Source: Paenibacillus sp. YPG26
Lineage (GTDB): Bacteria > Bacillota > Bacilli > Paenibacillales > Paenibacillaceae
Reading direction: 5' to 3'
Assembly (NCBI RefSeq): GCF_023704175.1
Contig: NZ_CP084530.1
Coordinates: 1,042,501-1,106,500, forward strand
Length of the DNA: 64,000 nucleotides
The position numbers and the translations under genes were made by a program. Under the pieces are notes generated by a model. That model was not told where the DNA came from, searched no databases, and worked only from the letters and a program-made list of their open reading frames with translations. This document shows positions 1-8,818 of this stretch, one piece after another. The number at the start of each line of letters is the position of its first letter. The stretch's first letter is position 1.

Positions 1-390
1 ACAAGCGAGACTCACTCGGGATAACCTGTGCCTCAGCAGTACAGCCGCCAGAAAAGGAACCATAACAACCGATAGGCCGGTGATGAATCCAGCATTGGAA
101 GTTGTGGTATACAGCAGGCCCATGGTCTGAAAGGCGTATCCCCCAAACAGAAATACGCCCAGAAGTGAGCCATGCAGCAGCATTTTGCCCGAGAAGAGTC
201 TCCACTCTTGCGAGTAGAATACGGAAATAATTACGGCCAGAAGCAGTGCGGCTCCAATAAAGCGGACCGCGTTAAATGCCAGCGGAGGAAGTGCTTGCAC
301 TGCGGACTGAACCATCAGGAACGTACAGCCCCACATCATAGCAACAATCAGCAGACTAAGCTCTGCAAGCCTGGAACGGGTAAGCCGCAT
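1..390 (-). CDS. EamA/DMT-family transporter, N-terminal part (gene runs off the left edge)
   Basis: The leftward frame opens with ATG at 390 and stays open to base 1, giving about 130 residues. The protein begins MRLTRSRLAELSLL and continues as alternating hydrophobic helices with short polar turns. A WGCTFLMV stretch, an N-A-V-R-F turn and a TTTSNAGFITGL segment are typical of the first EamA repeat of drug/metabolite transporters. Such proteins normally have about 300 residues and ten helices, so over half is missing here. It starts 14 bases after the lipoate ligase stop and probably shares its transcript. The substrate cannot be told. Confidence 0.8.
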   Translation of the reverse strand, partial: MRLTRSRLAELSLLIVAMMWGCTFLMVQSAVQALPPLAFNAVRFIGAALLLAVIISVFYSQEWRLFSGKMLLHGSLLGVFLFGGYAFQTMGLLYTTTSNAGFITGLSVVMVPFLAAVLLRHRLSRVSLAC

Positions 391-404
391 TTTAACCGGT
401 GTGC

Positions 405-1406
405 CTACTCTTCAAGGAAGACGAGCCCGATGAAGTCGCTGAGTTCAATATTGCCGAAATAGTGCTTTACGTCCGTATCCGCCAGAGCACCTGCAACCTC
501 ACTCTCTTCATAACGGAGTCCCCGAAGCTTATCTTCAATGTCAGCGACATCGCCCACACCGAAGAAATCTCCATAAATCTTGATCTCGGCAATCCGTCCA
601 TCCTTAATGTCCATCCGAAGATCGATTATACCCACCGGGAATTTCTTGGCATGCTTCACATTGCTCTCAGGGGACAGGCCGTAGTTCCATTCCCAGTTCT
701 GATACCGTTCCTTGGAGATCTCATGAATCTTGCTCCAGTCTTCTTCCGTCAGCACATACTGGGGGATCTTGTCCACTTCCATGCCGAAAATATGCCGAAG
801 CAGCTCTGACCGGAATTCTTCAATCGTGATCTTCTTATCCAGAAAGTCGGAAATATTGGCTACCCGGCTGCGCACGGATTTGGTGCTCTTGGACTTGAAC
901 TTCTCCGGGTTGGCATGGAGGGAAGCCTGCACATGGTCGAGATTCAGGTCGAACATGAGGGTTCCATGACTGAACATACGTCCCCGTGTGGAGAATTGGG
1001 CATTGCCGGATACCTTCTGTTCTCCAACCTGAAGATCGTTGCGGCCGGTAAGCTCCGCATTCACCCCAAGCTGCTGAAGGGCTTCAACTACAGGCTGGGT
1101 GAATTTGCGGAAGTTATGAAAAGATTGACCATCATCCTTCGTAATGAAGCTGAAGTTGAGGTTCCCCAGGTCGTGATATACGGCACCGCCGCCGGATAAC
1201 CGCCGGACGACCTTAACGCCGTTATCCTTGATATACTCCGCATTGATCTCTTCTATGGTGTTCTGATGCTTGCCAATAATGACAGACGGAGCATTGATAT
1301 AAAAGAGTAAGTAGGTCTCGTCCGCCGGAAGATGCTTGAGCGCATACTCCTCAATGGCGAGATTAATGGCGGCATCTGTAATGCCTTGATTATCGATAAA
1401 CAGCAT
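405..1406 (-). CDS. lplA: lipoate-protein ligase A
   Basis: The enzyme activates free lipoate with ATP and attaches it to lysines of lipoyl domains such as those of pyruvate dehydrogenase and GcvH. The 333-residue protein has the family signature RRLSGGGAVYHD at about 68-79, and the catalytic lysine lies in GEQKVSGNAQ at about 131. A C-terminal accessory domain follows, as in the long form of LplA/LplJ. A longer frame reaches 1445. I chose the ATG at 1406 because a GGAGGA site lies 10 bases before it and because homologues begin MLFIDNQG. An EamA transporter follows at once on the same strand. The function call is firm. Confidence 0.93.
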   Translation of the reverse strand: MLFIDNQGITDAAINLAIEEYALKHLPADETYLLFYINAPSVIIGKHQNTIEEINAEYIKDNGVKVVRRLSGGGAVYHDLGNLNFSFITKDDGQSFHNFRKFTQPVVEALQQLGVNAELTGRNDLQVGEQKVSGNAQFSTRGRMFSHGTLMFDLNLDHVQASLHANPEKFKSKSTKSVRSRVANISDFLDKKITIEEFRSELLRHIFGMEVDKIPQYVLTEEDWSKIHEISKERYQNWEWNYGLSPESNVKHAKKFPVGIIDLRMDIKDGRIAEIKIYGDFFGVGDVADIEDKLRGLRYEESEVAGALADTDVKHYFGNIELSDFIGLVFLEE

Positions 1407-1786
1407 CGCTCTCTTGTCCTCCGTATCTGATCTATGCTTTGTCACTTACTTTCTCATTGTAACGCAATTATTCGGGGAAACCAAAGAATTTTGACGCTTT
1501 ATTGACGTGAAAAGTATGCTGCCGTCATAATGGGTACAACTATAGCCTATTTATAACGCAGTTGGAAAAATGTCCTGCAGCGGAGACATCGTGGATAGGA
1601 TGCCCGGGATAGTTGGAGCGAAGGTGCTCGCCTTACTTGTGCAGATTTTTGAGCCGAGCTCTGCTATACATTAAGCAATCTGGGGGGAGCAGCTGCTGAC
1701 AGATCAGGCATGTCCCGCGGCAATAACCGCAATCAAATGTGAAAATAGTAATTGCTCTTATTATAGAAGAACAGGAAGGTAATCTT
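1407..1786. other. intergenic region with a promoter and an unexplained leader before cobD
   Basis: These 380 bases separate the leftward lplA from the rightward cobD. They hold a sigma-A-like promoter near 1502-1531 and then about 250 transcribed bases with several short inverted repeats (around 1616-1640 and 1641-1665). I looked for the cobalamin riboswitch core and did not find it here. No small gene is convincing. Confidence 0.5.
1502..1531 (+). promoter_or_regulatory. putative sigma-A promoter of cobD unit
   Basis: TTGACG at 1502-1507 and CATAAT at 1526-1531 are separated by 18 bases. The site points to cobD, about 250 bases away. This is consensus matching only. Confidence 0.45.
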
Positions 1787-2911
1787 ATGCTGGAAGTATA
1801 CGGACACGGCGGGGATTTGGAGACGGCCGCAAGTACCTATGGAAGAGAGGCTGGAGATTTCACGGACTTCAGCAGCAATATTAATCCGCTGGGCCCGCCG
1901 CCCGGGCTTGTGGAGAGATTGACGGAAGGACTTGCCTCGATTACCAGGTACCCTGATCCGGGACACCGCCAGTTCAAGTGCTTGTTGGCTCGGAAGCTTG
2001 GTGTGGACGAATCATGGCTCTCGATTGGCAATGGAGCGGCGGAGACGATGGCGCTGATCCTCCTGGCATTGAAGCCGGAGACAGTGGGAGTTGTGGAACC
2101 CTGCTTCTCGGAATATTCAGCTCTGGCTCGGCAGTTTGGCTCTAAGATAACCTCGGTAAGAGGTACGGCGGATCATGACTTTCATGCTGATCCGAAGGAC
2201 ATGGAGCTGCTGATCAGGAAGTCCGATCTGGTGTTCCTTGGACAGCCGAACAATCCAAATGGAGTTCAATATGATTCGGAAATACTGAGAGAATACGCGC
2301 TTATTGCCGAAAGGGAAGGTACTTATCTTGTCATTGATGAAGCCTTCATTGATTTCATTGAGCCTGATTCAAGGCATTCACTGGTACAGGAGATCGGCTT
2401 ATTTCCGAGGCTTATTCTGGTTAGATCCATGACAAAGTTCTATGCAATTCCAGGACTCCGGCTTGGTTATGGCATTGCTCATCCCGATATTATCCGTGCT
2501 ATGACGGGCAAGCAGGTCACCTGGAGTGTGAACCAGCTCGCCCTGCTTGCAGGTCAGATATGTCTGGCAAGTCCGGCAGAGTATGAACAAGCTACAATTA
2601 CCTTAATTACGGAAGAGCGCAGGCGCCTGCGTGAAGATCTGGAGCGCCTTGGATGCAGAACCTGGGCCGGCGAAGCGAACTTTCTCCTGGTAAGACTGCC
2701 TGAAGGCTGGACAGCCAGTCTGATGCAGAACGAACTTGGGAAGCGGGGAATTCTAGTCCGCAGCTGCGCCATGTATCCGGGGCTCGAAGACAGGGATATC
2801 CGGGTGGCGGTTAAGAGCAAGAAGGACAACGGCCTGCTGGTCCGTGAGATTCAGGCTGAAATTGGGACACAGATAACAGGCAGAGTTGGTGATAAGGGGG
2901 ATGAAGAATGA
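1787..2911 (+). CDS. cobD: threonine-phosphate decarboxylase, PLP-dependent (CobD type)
   Basis: CobD makes (R)-1-amino-2-propanol phosphate, the linker joined to cobyric acid by CbiB. It is a 374-residue fold-I aminotransferase relative. The N-terminus YGHGGD is the usual CobD opening, the NPNGVQ and IDEAFIDF segments form the PLP pocket, and the PLP lysine is at about 217 in SMTKFYAIPGLRLGY. I chose ATG at 1787 (AGGAAGG seven bases upstream) over an ATG at 1739 because homologues start there. Histidinol-phosphate aminotransferase is the nearest look-alike, but the next three genes are cobalamin genes. The stop overlaps the cbiZ start by four bases. Confidence 0.9.
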   Translation: MLEVYGHGGDLETAASTYGREAGDFTDFSSNINPLGPPPGLVERLTEGLASITRYPDPGHRQFKCLLARKLGVDESWLSIGNGAAETMALILLALKPETVGVVEPCFSEYSALARQFGSKITSVRGTADHDFHADPKDMELLIRKSDLVFLGQPNNPNGVQYDSEILREYALIAEREGTYLVIDEAFIDFIEPDSRHSLVQEIGLFPRLILVRSMTKFYAIPGLRLGYGIAHPDIIRAMTGKQVTWSVNQLALLAGQICLASPAEYEQATITLITEERRRLREDLERLGCRTWAGEANFLLVRLPEGWTASLMQNELGKRGILVRSCAMYPGLEDRDIRVAVKSKKDNGLLVREIQAEIGTQITGRVGDKGDEE

Positions 2912-3648
2912 GTACACCATTCATACATACAGGAAGCGAAGGCGATAATCCCCGGGGGGAGTACAGGTCAGAGGCTTATCCAGGGCTTCGGCTTGTCCGG
3001 GGTGAAAGACATATTTCCGTGAATCTGCCGGGCCCGGTTGATGCTCTGGGTAGTGCTGTCTATGGAGGCGGCATGGTTCGTCTGCAGAGGATGGTTAACA
3101 TCTATGTCGACCGCTTCTATCGATGCGATGATCCCGAGCGGGACATCAGGGATCTGCTCCAGCGGTGGGAATATCCGCTGGAGATGACGGCTGGACTATT
3201 GACAGCCGTCCGGCTTGAGCATACCGCGGTGGCGGAGGAGCTGGACGACGAAGCCTCCGTGTTCATCTGCGCCACGGCGGGCGTATCCAACGGAGCCCGC
3301 GCGGGCACGGCACGCACGACGTTCCCGGCGGACTATGTCCCGGGAACGATCAATCTCATAATCGCGGTGGACGGCCGGATGACTTCGGCCGCGATGGTGA
3401 ACGCGATCATCACTGCCACCGAGGCGAAGGCGGCTGCCCTCGCCGATCTAGGGGTGCCCGATGCCGAGAATGGCCTAACGGCCACCGGCACGACCACCGA
3501 CGCCGTCATCATCGGCGTCAGCCAGAACCCCGCGTACGGGCAGCTGCACCCGTACGCCGGCACCGCGACCCACATCGGCGGCCGGATTGGCCGCCTCGTC
3601 TACAGCGCGGTGCGAGAGGCGCTCGCCGCCGCCGGAGTCCGGCGGTGA
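2908..3648 (+). CDS. cbiZ: adenosylcobinamide amidohydrolase (CbiZ)
   Basis: CbiZ removes the aminopropanol tail from adenosylcobinamide to give adenosylcobyric acid, allowing salvage of incomplete corrinoids taken up from outside. The 246-residue protein shows the family pattern: a conserved STAVYGGG-like stretch (here SAVYGGG), a TAGVSNGARAG segment at about 125-135, a GTINLIIAVD strand, and a TGTTTDAVIIG motif near the C-terminus. It overlaps cobD and cbiB by four bases each, so the three are translationally coupled. The second half of the gene is clearly richer in G and C than the first. CbiZ with CbiB and CbiP points to salvage through cobyric acid. Confidence 0.88.
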   Translation: MSTPFIHTGSEGDNPRGEYRSEAYPGLRLVRGERHISVNLPGPVDALGSAVYGGGMVRLQRMVNIYVDRFYRCDDPERDIRDLLQRWEYPLEMTAGLLTAVRLEHTAVAEELDDEASVFICATAGVSNGARAGTARTTFPADYVPGTINLIIAVDGRMTSAAMVNAIITATEAKAAALADLGVPDAENGLTATGTTTDAVIIGVSQNPAYGQLHPYAGTATHIGGRIGRLVYSAVREALAAAGVRR

Positions 3649-4613
3649 GCGCCTGGTGGGTCCTGCCGGCCGCCTATGTGGTCGACCGGCTGATTGGCGA
3701 TCCGCGGGCCATTCCCCATCCCGTTGTAGGGATGGGCCGTGCGATCACGCGGATCGAGGCGGCAATCCGCCGCCGGGTGCCCGAGCGCCGCTTCAAGGCG
3801 GCGGGCTTGCTGCTGCCGCTGCTTGTGGCGGGCGGCGCCTTCGCCCTTAGCTGGGGACTGATCTGGCTGCTTGGCCGGATCAGTCCCTGGCTTGCTGCTG
3901 CCGCGGAAGTCTGGCTGATCGCGACCACAGTTGCCGCGAAAGGCCTGAAAGACGCGGGCATGGCGGTATATCACTGCCTGCGGCAGGGAGACCTCCCGGC
4001 AGCGCGCCGGTCGCTGGGCATGATCGTAGGCCGGGATACCGGACACCTGGAATCTTCCGAGATTGCCCGGGGAGCGGTAGAGACAGTGGCCGAGAATATT
4101 GTGGACGGTGTTGTCTCCCCGCTGTTCTATGCGATCATTGGCGGCGCGCCGCTGGCGATGGCTTACCGCGCGGTGAATACCCTTGATTCGATGGTCGGGT
4201 ACAAGAACGAGAAATATCTGAAGCTTGGCTGGGCATCGGCCCGTCTAGATGATGCGGCCAACTACATCCCGGCAAGACTGACGGCTCTGCTGCTCATTGC
4301 CGTCTCGAAAGGGATGGGCCTTGATTCCGGACGCGCTTACCGGATAGTTCGCAGAGACGCTGCTTCACATCCCAGCCCGAATAGCGGTTATCCGGAGTCC
4401 GCCGTGGCAGGAGCGCTGGGCATCCGCCTTGGCGGTGAGAACGTGTATCACAGCGTTGCTTCCTTCCGGGCATATATGGGGGACAAGACCCGTGAGATGG
4501 TTCCAGAGGATATTCCCAAGACAGCCGCAATGCTCATGTGGGTATCCAACATTTGGGTAGTCCTTGGAACGGCAGTTCTTCTGTGGCGGGGAGGCAGTCT
4601 GCTGTGGAGCTGA
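3645..4613 (+). CDS. cbiB: adenosylcobinamide-phosphate synthase (CbiB)
   Basis: CbiB is a membrane enzyme joining adenosylcobyric acid to aminopropanol phosphate. The start is a GTG overlapping the cbiZ stop. The 322-residue product opens with a hydrophobic AAYVVDRLIGDPRAIPHPVVG segment, the family hallmark. Several membrane helices follow, and an internal DGVVSPLFYAIIGGAPLAMAYR stretch is also diagnostic (shown here only as family features around residues 140-165). The first half is strongly GC-rich; later codons return to the neighbourhood average. Substrates come from CobD and CbiZ or CbiP. Confidence 0.92.
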   Translation: MSAWWVLPAAYVVDRLIGDPRAIPHPVVGMGRAITRIEAAIRRRVPERRFKAAGLLLPLLVAGGAFALSWGLIWLLGRISPWLAAAAEVWLIATTVAAKGLKDAGMAVYHCLRQGDLPAARRSLGMIVGRDTGHLESSEIARGAVETVAENIVDGVVSPLFYAIIGGAPLAMAYRAVNTLDSMVGYKNEKYLKLGWASARLDDAANYIPARLTALLLIAVSKGMGLDSGRAYRIVRRDAASHPSPNSGYPESAVAGALGIRLGGENVYHSVASFRAYMGDKTREMVPEDIPKTAAMLMWVSNIWVVLGTAVLLWRGGSLLWS

Positions 4614-5221
4614 CAGTGGAGTGGATCATTGTTCGTCATGGACAGACAAAGTGGAATGCGGAGCGGCGCTACCTTGGACATACAGATCTTGCGCTGCTGC
4701 CTGGCGAAGAGGCGCTGCTCCGCCCGCTGGCCTCCGAGCTGCATGGGCTGGGATTCTGCGCTGTGTACAGCAGTGATTTGCGGCGCTGCCCGGAGACTTT
4801 ACAGCGGGTTAGGCCGGATCTGATAGCTGGGGCGAGGTTCGATCAGAGACTTAGAGAAATGAACTTCGGCGAATGGGAAGGCAAGACCTATGACATGCTG
4901 AAGGACAATCCGTTCTATAGGGAATGGATTGATCATCCTGAGCAGGTTACCCCTCCTGGAGGCGAATCCTGGGAACATTTCAGCAGCAGGGTATCGGGGT
5001 TCTGCACGGAGGTTATGTCGGAAATGCTGAATCGCGCTGAACAAACTCATGATGCAAGAGATCCCGCCTTTTCCCTCTATCCGCCTCGCATTCTGGTCCT
5101 GACCCATGGCGGAGTGGTCCGCCTGTTAAGAACGCTTCTCTTGCCGGGAGCAAGCTTCCGGGAATATCAAGCCGGGACAGGCAGTATGCTAAGGATCCCA
5201 GTCCAGGTGGGAAGACACTAG
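4604..5221 (+). CDS. cobC: histidine phosphatase family, probable alpha-ribazole phosphatase
   Basis: A phosphoglycerate-mutase-like enzyme of 205 residues. The catalytic motif IVRHGQTKWN is near the N-terminus, and the second histidine lies in VLTHGGVVRLLR near residue 170. In this setting the likely job is dephosphorylation of alpha-ribazole phosphate or adenosylcobalamin 5-prime-phosphate, the last step of nucleotide loop assembly. A longer frame starts at 4538, but GGGGAGG lies nine bases before a GTG at 4604, ten bases inside cbiB, so I prefer that start. The family is broad; the CobC assignment rests on position. Confidence 0.75.
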   Translation: MELTVEWIIVRHGQTKWNAERRYLGHTDLALLPGEEALLRPLASELHGLGFCAVYSSDLRRCPETLQRVRPDLIAGARFDQRLREMNFGEWEGKTYDMLKDNPFYREWIDHPEQVTPPGGESWEHFSSRVSGFCTEVMSEMLNRAEQTHDARDPAFSLYPPRILVLTHGGVVRLLRTLLLPGASFREYQAGTGSMLRIPVQVGRH

Positions 5222-5285
5222 ATTTGACAATGGAACGCATTAAGCTCTCAGTTCCAAAATATGCATAAATTGTTGGAATTTCGGG

Positions 5286-5314
5286 TTGTATGGTGGTGCG
5301 ATATCCCCTATAAT
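5286..5314 (+). promoter_or_regulatory. sigma-A promoter ahead of the cobalamin riboswitch
   Basis: TTGTAT at 5286-5291 and a perfect TATAAT at 5309-5314 are 17 bases apart. Transcription would start near 5322, just before the riboswitch, so btuF and the following genes form their own unit. Confidence 0.65.
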
Positions 5315-5356
5315 CCGAAGAGTAGACTCACCTTTAATATGCGAATACATATATTC

Positions 5357-5540
5357 ATAAGGTCCTTGCATGGCTGAGCCATGAGTTCAAGGTTAATAGG
5401 GAAGCCGGTGCAAATCCGGCACGGTCCCGCCACTGTATACCGGGGACGAGCCCAATCAACAGCCACTGTACTTGATAAGTATGGGAAGGCGGGCTATCGT
5501 CATTCAACCCGGAAGTCAGGAGACCTGCCTTATGATATCG
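5357..5540 (+). promoter_or_regulatory. cobalamin (AdoCbl) riboswitch aptamer
   Basis: The B12 core is easy to read: a TTAATAGGGAA block near 5393, then GGTGCAAATCC and CGGTCCCGCCACTGTA between 5407 and 5440, an AGCCACTG repeat near 5460, and the closing AAGTCAGGAGACCTGCC near 5513-5529. Peripheral stems are present. It lies between a good promoter and an intrinsic terminator, so B12 binding should favour termination and shut off the import and salvage genes from 5947 on. Confidence 0.93.
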
Positions 5541-5648
5541 TAACGGTCCTCCGAGGAAGGGACAACGTTCTGCCGGAATATTATTTGTGCGGCTGTATCT
5601 CTGATTCTGAAGAGCTGCAGGTTCACCGGACATGCTTTCGTAGACGTA

Positions 5649-5679
5649 GACCTGATCCGCCTGGATCAGGTCTTTTTTC
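5649..5679 (+). terminator. riboswitch-linked intrinsic terminator
   Basis: A ten-pair stem (GACCTGATCC with GGATCAGGTC) and a four-base loop are followed by six T. It sits about 110 bases after the aptamer and 270 bases before btuF, so it is the likely off switch. Bases 5680-5946 hold no further gene or clear element. Confidence 0.85.
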
Positions 5680-5946
5680 TTGTTGATGACACGGAAATGA
5701 TCGAACTCGCAGATTAGCCAGGTGATATTCATTTTGCAATGAACTCTGAATTACATCTAAGGCGGCCGCGTGAAGTGACTTAAGGAGAACTGCTCTGACC
5801 CAATTTGCCTAACTACGAACAATAAGTTGGAAGGTTGGCAGTTAGAGTTCTTTGCTTCTACAGAGTCATTCACACGCTTGTCTGATGGGTAACTCTCAAG
5901 TTCAGTCCAGTTAGAGAAACATAAATTAGAAGGGGAGAGAAACACA

Positions 5947-6927
5947 ATGAAATTGAACAAAATTTGGGCCGTATGGCTGTTAGCGCTTATGCTGGCAGTA
6001 ACCGCGGGATGTGGGAATGCAGAGAAGGAAGGAACACCAGCCTCCGAACCGGCGAAGCAGGAAGCGAAGGCTCCTGAACAAGCCGCTCCCAAGACAACCT
6101 ATCCGCTCAAGCTGAAAGATGCTACAGGGGAAGAGATTACTTTTGACAAGGCTCCTGCCAAGGTCGTATCCCTGGCACCATCCGAGACAGAGGCTCTCTT
6201 TGCAATCGGTCTGGATAAGGAGATTGTCGGTGTTTCGGACTTTGATGATTATCCGGCAGCAGCTGCATCCAAGCCGAAGATGGGCGGTATGAAGCCGAAT
6301 GTTGAGACGATCGTTGCGGCACAGCCGGATGTGGTCTTCGTGGCGGGACTTACCAGTGCGGATACCATCAAGAATTTGCGCGGACTGAACATTAAGGTCT
6401 TCCAGTTCAATCCGAAGACCATTGATGCCGTGATTCAGGATATTGAGACTTATGGTCAAATTACGGATCGCCAGGCGGAAGCCAAGAAAGTTACAGATCA
6501 AATGAAGAAGGAGCTTCAGCAGGTTACAGATGCGGTCAAATCGGTAACGAATGAACAGAAGAAGAAGGTCTACATTGAATTCTCTCCTGGCTACACCGTA
6601 GGTAAGGGCGAATTCATGGATGAAATGATCACAATCTCCGGAGGCGTGAACGTGGCTGGCGATTTGACCGGCTGGCAGCAGATTAATGAAGAGAACATCA
6701 TTAAAGCCAATCCCGATGTCATCCTCTACGCCAAGAGCGTAGTTGATGAGAACAATAAGACGCTTGCAGACATTATCAAAGCCCGCAGCGGATGGGATCA
6801 GATCACAGCCATCAAAGATAACCGTCTTGCAGGACTTGATGATAACCTGCTTAGCCGTCCGGGTCCACGGGTTACTCAAGGTCTGATTGAAGTAGCTAAA
6901 GCGATCTACCCGGACCTTGTTAAATGA
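5947..6927 (+). CDS. btuF: cobalamin ABC transporter substrate-binding lipoprotein
   Basis: A 326-residue class III binding protein. It has a lysine-tipped hydrophobic signal and a lipobox ending TAGC at Cys21, then a charged Ala/Glu/Pro linker. The two-lobed periplasmic-binding fold follows, with VVSLAPSETEALFAIG (about 74-90), VETIVAAQPDVVF and a C-terminal SRPGPRVTQGL. The fold is shared by vitamin B12, haem and siderophore binders. The riboswitch upstream and cob genes downstream make cobalamin or cobinamide the likely ligand. It overlaps the permease gene by four bases. GGGGAGAG precedes the ATG. Confidence 0.88.
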   Translation: MKLNKIWAVWLLALMLAVTAGCGNAEKEGTPASEPAKQEAKAPEQAAPKTTYPLKLKDATGEEITFDKAPAKVVSLAPSETEALFAIGLDKEIVGVSDFDDYPAAAASKPKMGGMKPNVETIVAAQPDVVFVAGLTSADTIKNLRGLNIKVFQFNPKTIDAVIQDIETYGQITDRQAEAKKVTDQMKKELQQVTDAVKSVTNEQKKKVYIEFSPGYTVGKGEFMDEMITISGGVNVAGDLTGWQQINEENIIKANPDVILYAKSVVDENNKTLADIIKARSGWDQITAIKDNRLAGLDDNLLSRPGPRVTQGLIEVAKAIYPDLVK

Positions 6928-7982
6928 ATAAGAAGTTAGCGGGTTATATGGGGGCCAGCCTGATTCTGCTGGTTCTCACCCTGCTGATCTGCGTTGGTAC
7001 CGGCTCGGTCTCCCTGCCTATAGGCGAGATCACGCGTATTCTGCTTCACAGGATTCCCGTTCTGGGGGACTGGATCACACCGGACTGGAGTACGGCTTCG
7101 GAACAAATCGTGCTGAGTGTTCGTCTGCCGCGTGTGCTGCTCGGTCTGATTGTGGGTTCGTCCCTGGCACTTGCAGGTGCGGCCTTCCAGGGGGTTCTCC
7201 GCAATCCGCTTGCCGATCCGTTCACACTTGGCGTATCCTCGGGATCTTCCGTGGGTGCGGCTGTACTTATCTTCTTTGGCTGGCAGTTCTCAGTAATCGG
7301 TATATTTACACTGCCCATGGTAGCTTTCGTCACCGGGGTTATTACATTGTGGGTCGTTCTCACCCTTGCTAGAGAAAGCGGGAGAATTCCGACAGAGAGC
7401 CTGATCCTGTCCGGCGTGGTTATGCAGACTTTTCTTGGAGCGGTTGTGGCTTTCCTGACAGCCATGTCCAAGAAGACGGTGAATGAAATTTTATACTGGA
7501 CAATGGGAAGCCTGAGTCTTCGTGGATGGTCGTATCTGGCCATCCTTTTGCCGTATTTGGTGATAGGTATGATTATGATCTGGAGCGGGGCCCGCAAGCT
7601 GAATCTGTTCGCGCTGGGTGAGAGGCAGGCTGCTCACTCGGGTCTTGATGTGGAGCGCACGAAGCTTGTCATGCTGATTGTAGCCACTCTGCTCACAGCA
7701 GCGGCGGTCTCGGTTGCCGGGGTTATCGGATTCGTTGGACTTGTCGTTCCCCATATGGTCCGTCTGATCACGGGACCTGATTACCGGCTGATCGTCCCTC
7801 TCTCTGCGATCTGCGGAGGCATCTTCCTGATGTGGAGCGATCTGATTGCACGAACCATTCTGGGTCAGGTCGAGATCCCGCTGGGGATCGTTACGGCATT
7901 TGTGGGTGCGCCGTTCTTCGGTTATCTCTTATACCGGAATAAGAAGCAGCGGGAGAGCAGACAGGAGCGTGGTCTGAGGTGA
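6924..7982 (+). CDS. btuC: cobalamin ABC transporter permease (FecCD family)
   Basis: A 352-residue integral membrane protein with about ten helices. FecCD hallmarks are present: an RLPRVLLGLIVGSSLALAG segment near 70, the RNPLADPFTLGVSSGSSVGA loop near 95, and the ATPase-contact region VAGVIGFVGLVVPHMVRL near 270. It forms the channel for corrinoid import with the lipoprotein before it and the ATPase after it. Start and stop overlap both neighbours by four bases, so the three are tightly coupled. Specificity is inferred from context. Confidence 0.88.
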   Translation: MNKKLAGYMGASLILLVLTLLICVGTGSVSLPIGEITRILLHRIPVLGDWITPDWSTASEQIVLSVRLPRVLLGLIVGSSLALAGAAFQGVLRNPLADPFTLGVSSGSSVGAAVLIFFGWQFSVIGIFTLPMVAFVTGVITLWVVLTLARESGRIPTESLILSGVVMQTFLGAVVAFLTAMSKKTVNEILYWTMGSLSLRGWSYLAILLPYLVIGMIMIWSGARKLNLFALGERQAAHSGLDVERTKLVMLIVATLLTAAAVSVAGVIGFVGLVVPHMVRLITGPDYRLIVPLSAICGGIFLMWSDLIARTILGQVEIPLGIVTAFVGAPFFGYLLYRNKKQRESRQERGLR

Positions 7983-8818
7983 GTATGATCGAACTTAGAG
8001 GAATTACCAAGCGAATCGGACACAAAACCGTGCTCCGGGATCTGAATCTTAAGGTGGAGCAGGGACAGTTTCTGGGAGTTATAGGGCCTAATGGAAGCGG
8101 CAAAACAACACTGCTGCACACGATCTCGGGAGTTGAGCATATCGAGTCTGGAGAGATCGACATCGACGGAAAGCCGGTCGGATCGTACAGACGCAGAGAG
8201 CTTGCGCGCAAGCTGGCGGTGCTTCAGCAGGACGGAATTCCGAGCCTGGCCTATCCCGTGAAGGATGTCATTGAGATGGGCCGGTTCCCATTCCTGGATT
8301 GGCTTGGCCGTGATCTATCATCGGATGCCGGACAGATTATAGACAGGATTATGATGAAGCTGGATTTGGATTCACTGGCAGATCAGCCTGTGGATGAGCT
8401 CAGCGGCGGCCAGCGGCAGCGGGTGGCCTTAGGCAAAGTCATGGCCCAGCAGCCAAGGGTGCTTCTGCTCGATGAACCCACGACCTACCTCGATATCCGG
8501 TATCAGCTTCAATTTATGGAGCTTGTATCCGAGTGGCAGAAGGATGAAGACTTGACTGTGGTCGCCGTTATGCATGATTTGAATTTGGCTTCCATGTATT
8601 GCGACCGGCTGGTCGCTTTGCAGGAAGGAAGTATTGCAGCGGAAGGGACACCTCAGGATATCCTGACGCCGGACACCTTGAAGCGGGTGTTCGAAGTCGA
8701 GTCGGCGCTTGCCAGGCATCCGGATCTGGGCGTTCCACAAATTATGCTAAGACGAGAGGAGTCTTATAATGAACAGTTCACTAATGGGGCGGATCGGGGA
8801 AATACATACCCTGAGTAA
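7979..8818 (+). CDS. btuD: cobalamin ABC transporter ATP-binding protein
   Basis: A 279-residue ABC ATPase with Walker A GPNGSGKTTLL near 37, signature LSGGQRQRVALG near 140, Walker B VLLLDEPTTYLD near 160 and the switch histidine in VMHDLNLA. It powers BtuC. The start is either a GTG at 7979 overlapping the btuC stop or an ATG at 7985; neither has an ideal ribosome site. The last 50 bases overlap cobT in another frame, so the C-terminal tail is shared coding DNA. Confidence 0.87.
   Translation: MSMIELRGITKRIGHKTVLRDLNLKVEQGQFLGVIGPNGSGKTTLLHTISGVEHIESGEIDIDGKPVGSYRRRELARKLAVLQQDGIPSLAYPVKDVIEMGRFPFLDWLGRDLSSDAGQIIDRIMMKLDLDSLADQPVDELSGGQRQRVALGKVMAQQPRVLLLDEPTTYLDIRYQLQFMELVSEWQKDEDLTVVAVMHDLNLASMYCDRLVALQEGSIAAEGTPQDILTPDTLKRVFEVESALARHPDLGVPQIMLRREESYNEQFTNGADRGNTYPE

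Noticed and set aside
1739..1786. Upstream ATG extension of cobD
   Set aside because: It adds a non-conserved tail, and AGGAAGG is well placed for the ATG at 1787.
5381..5686. 101-codon open frame across the cobalamin riboswitch
   Set aside because: The sequence is fully explained by the aptamer and terminator; there is no ribosome site.
5980..6879. 299-codon leftward frame inside btuF
   Set aside because: It is the antisense shadow of a certain gene, with no recognisable domain and no ribosome site.
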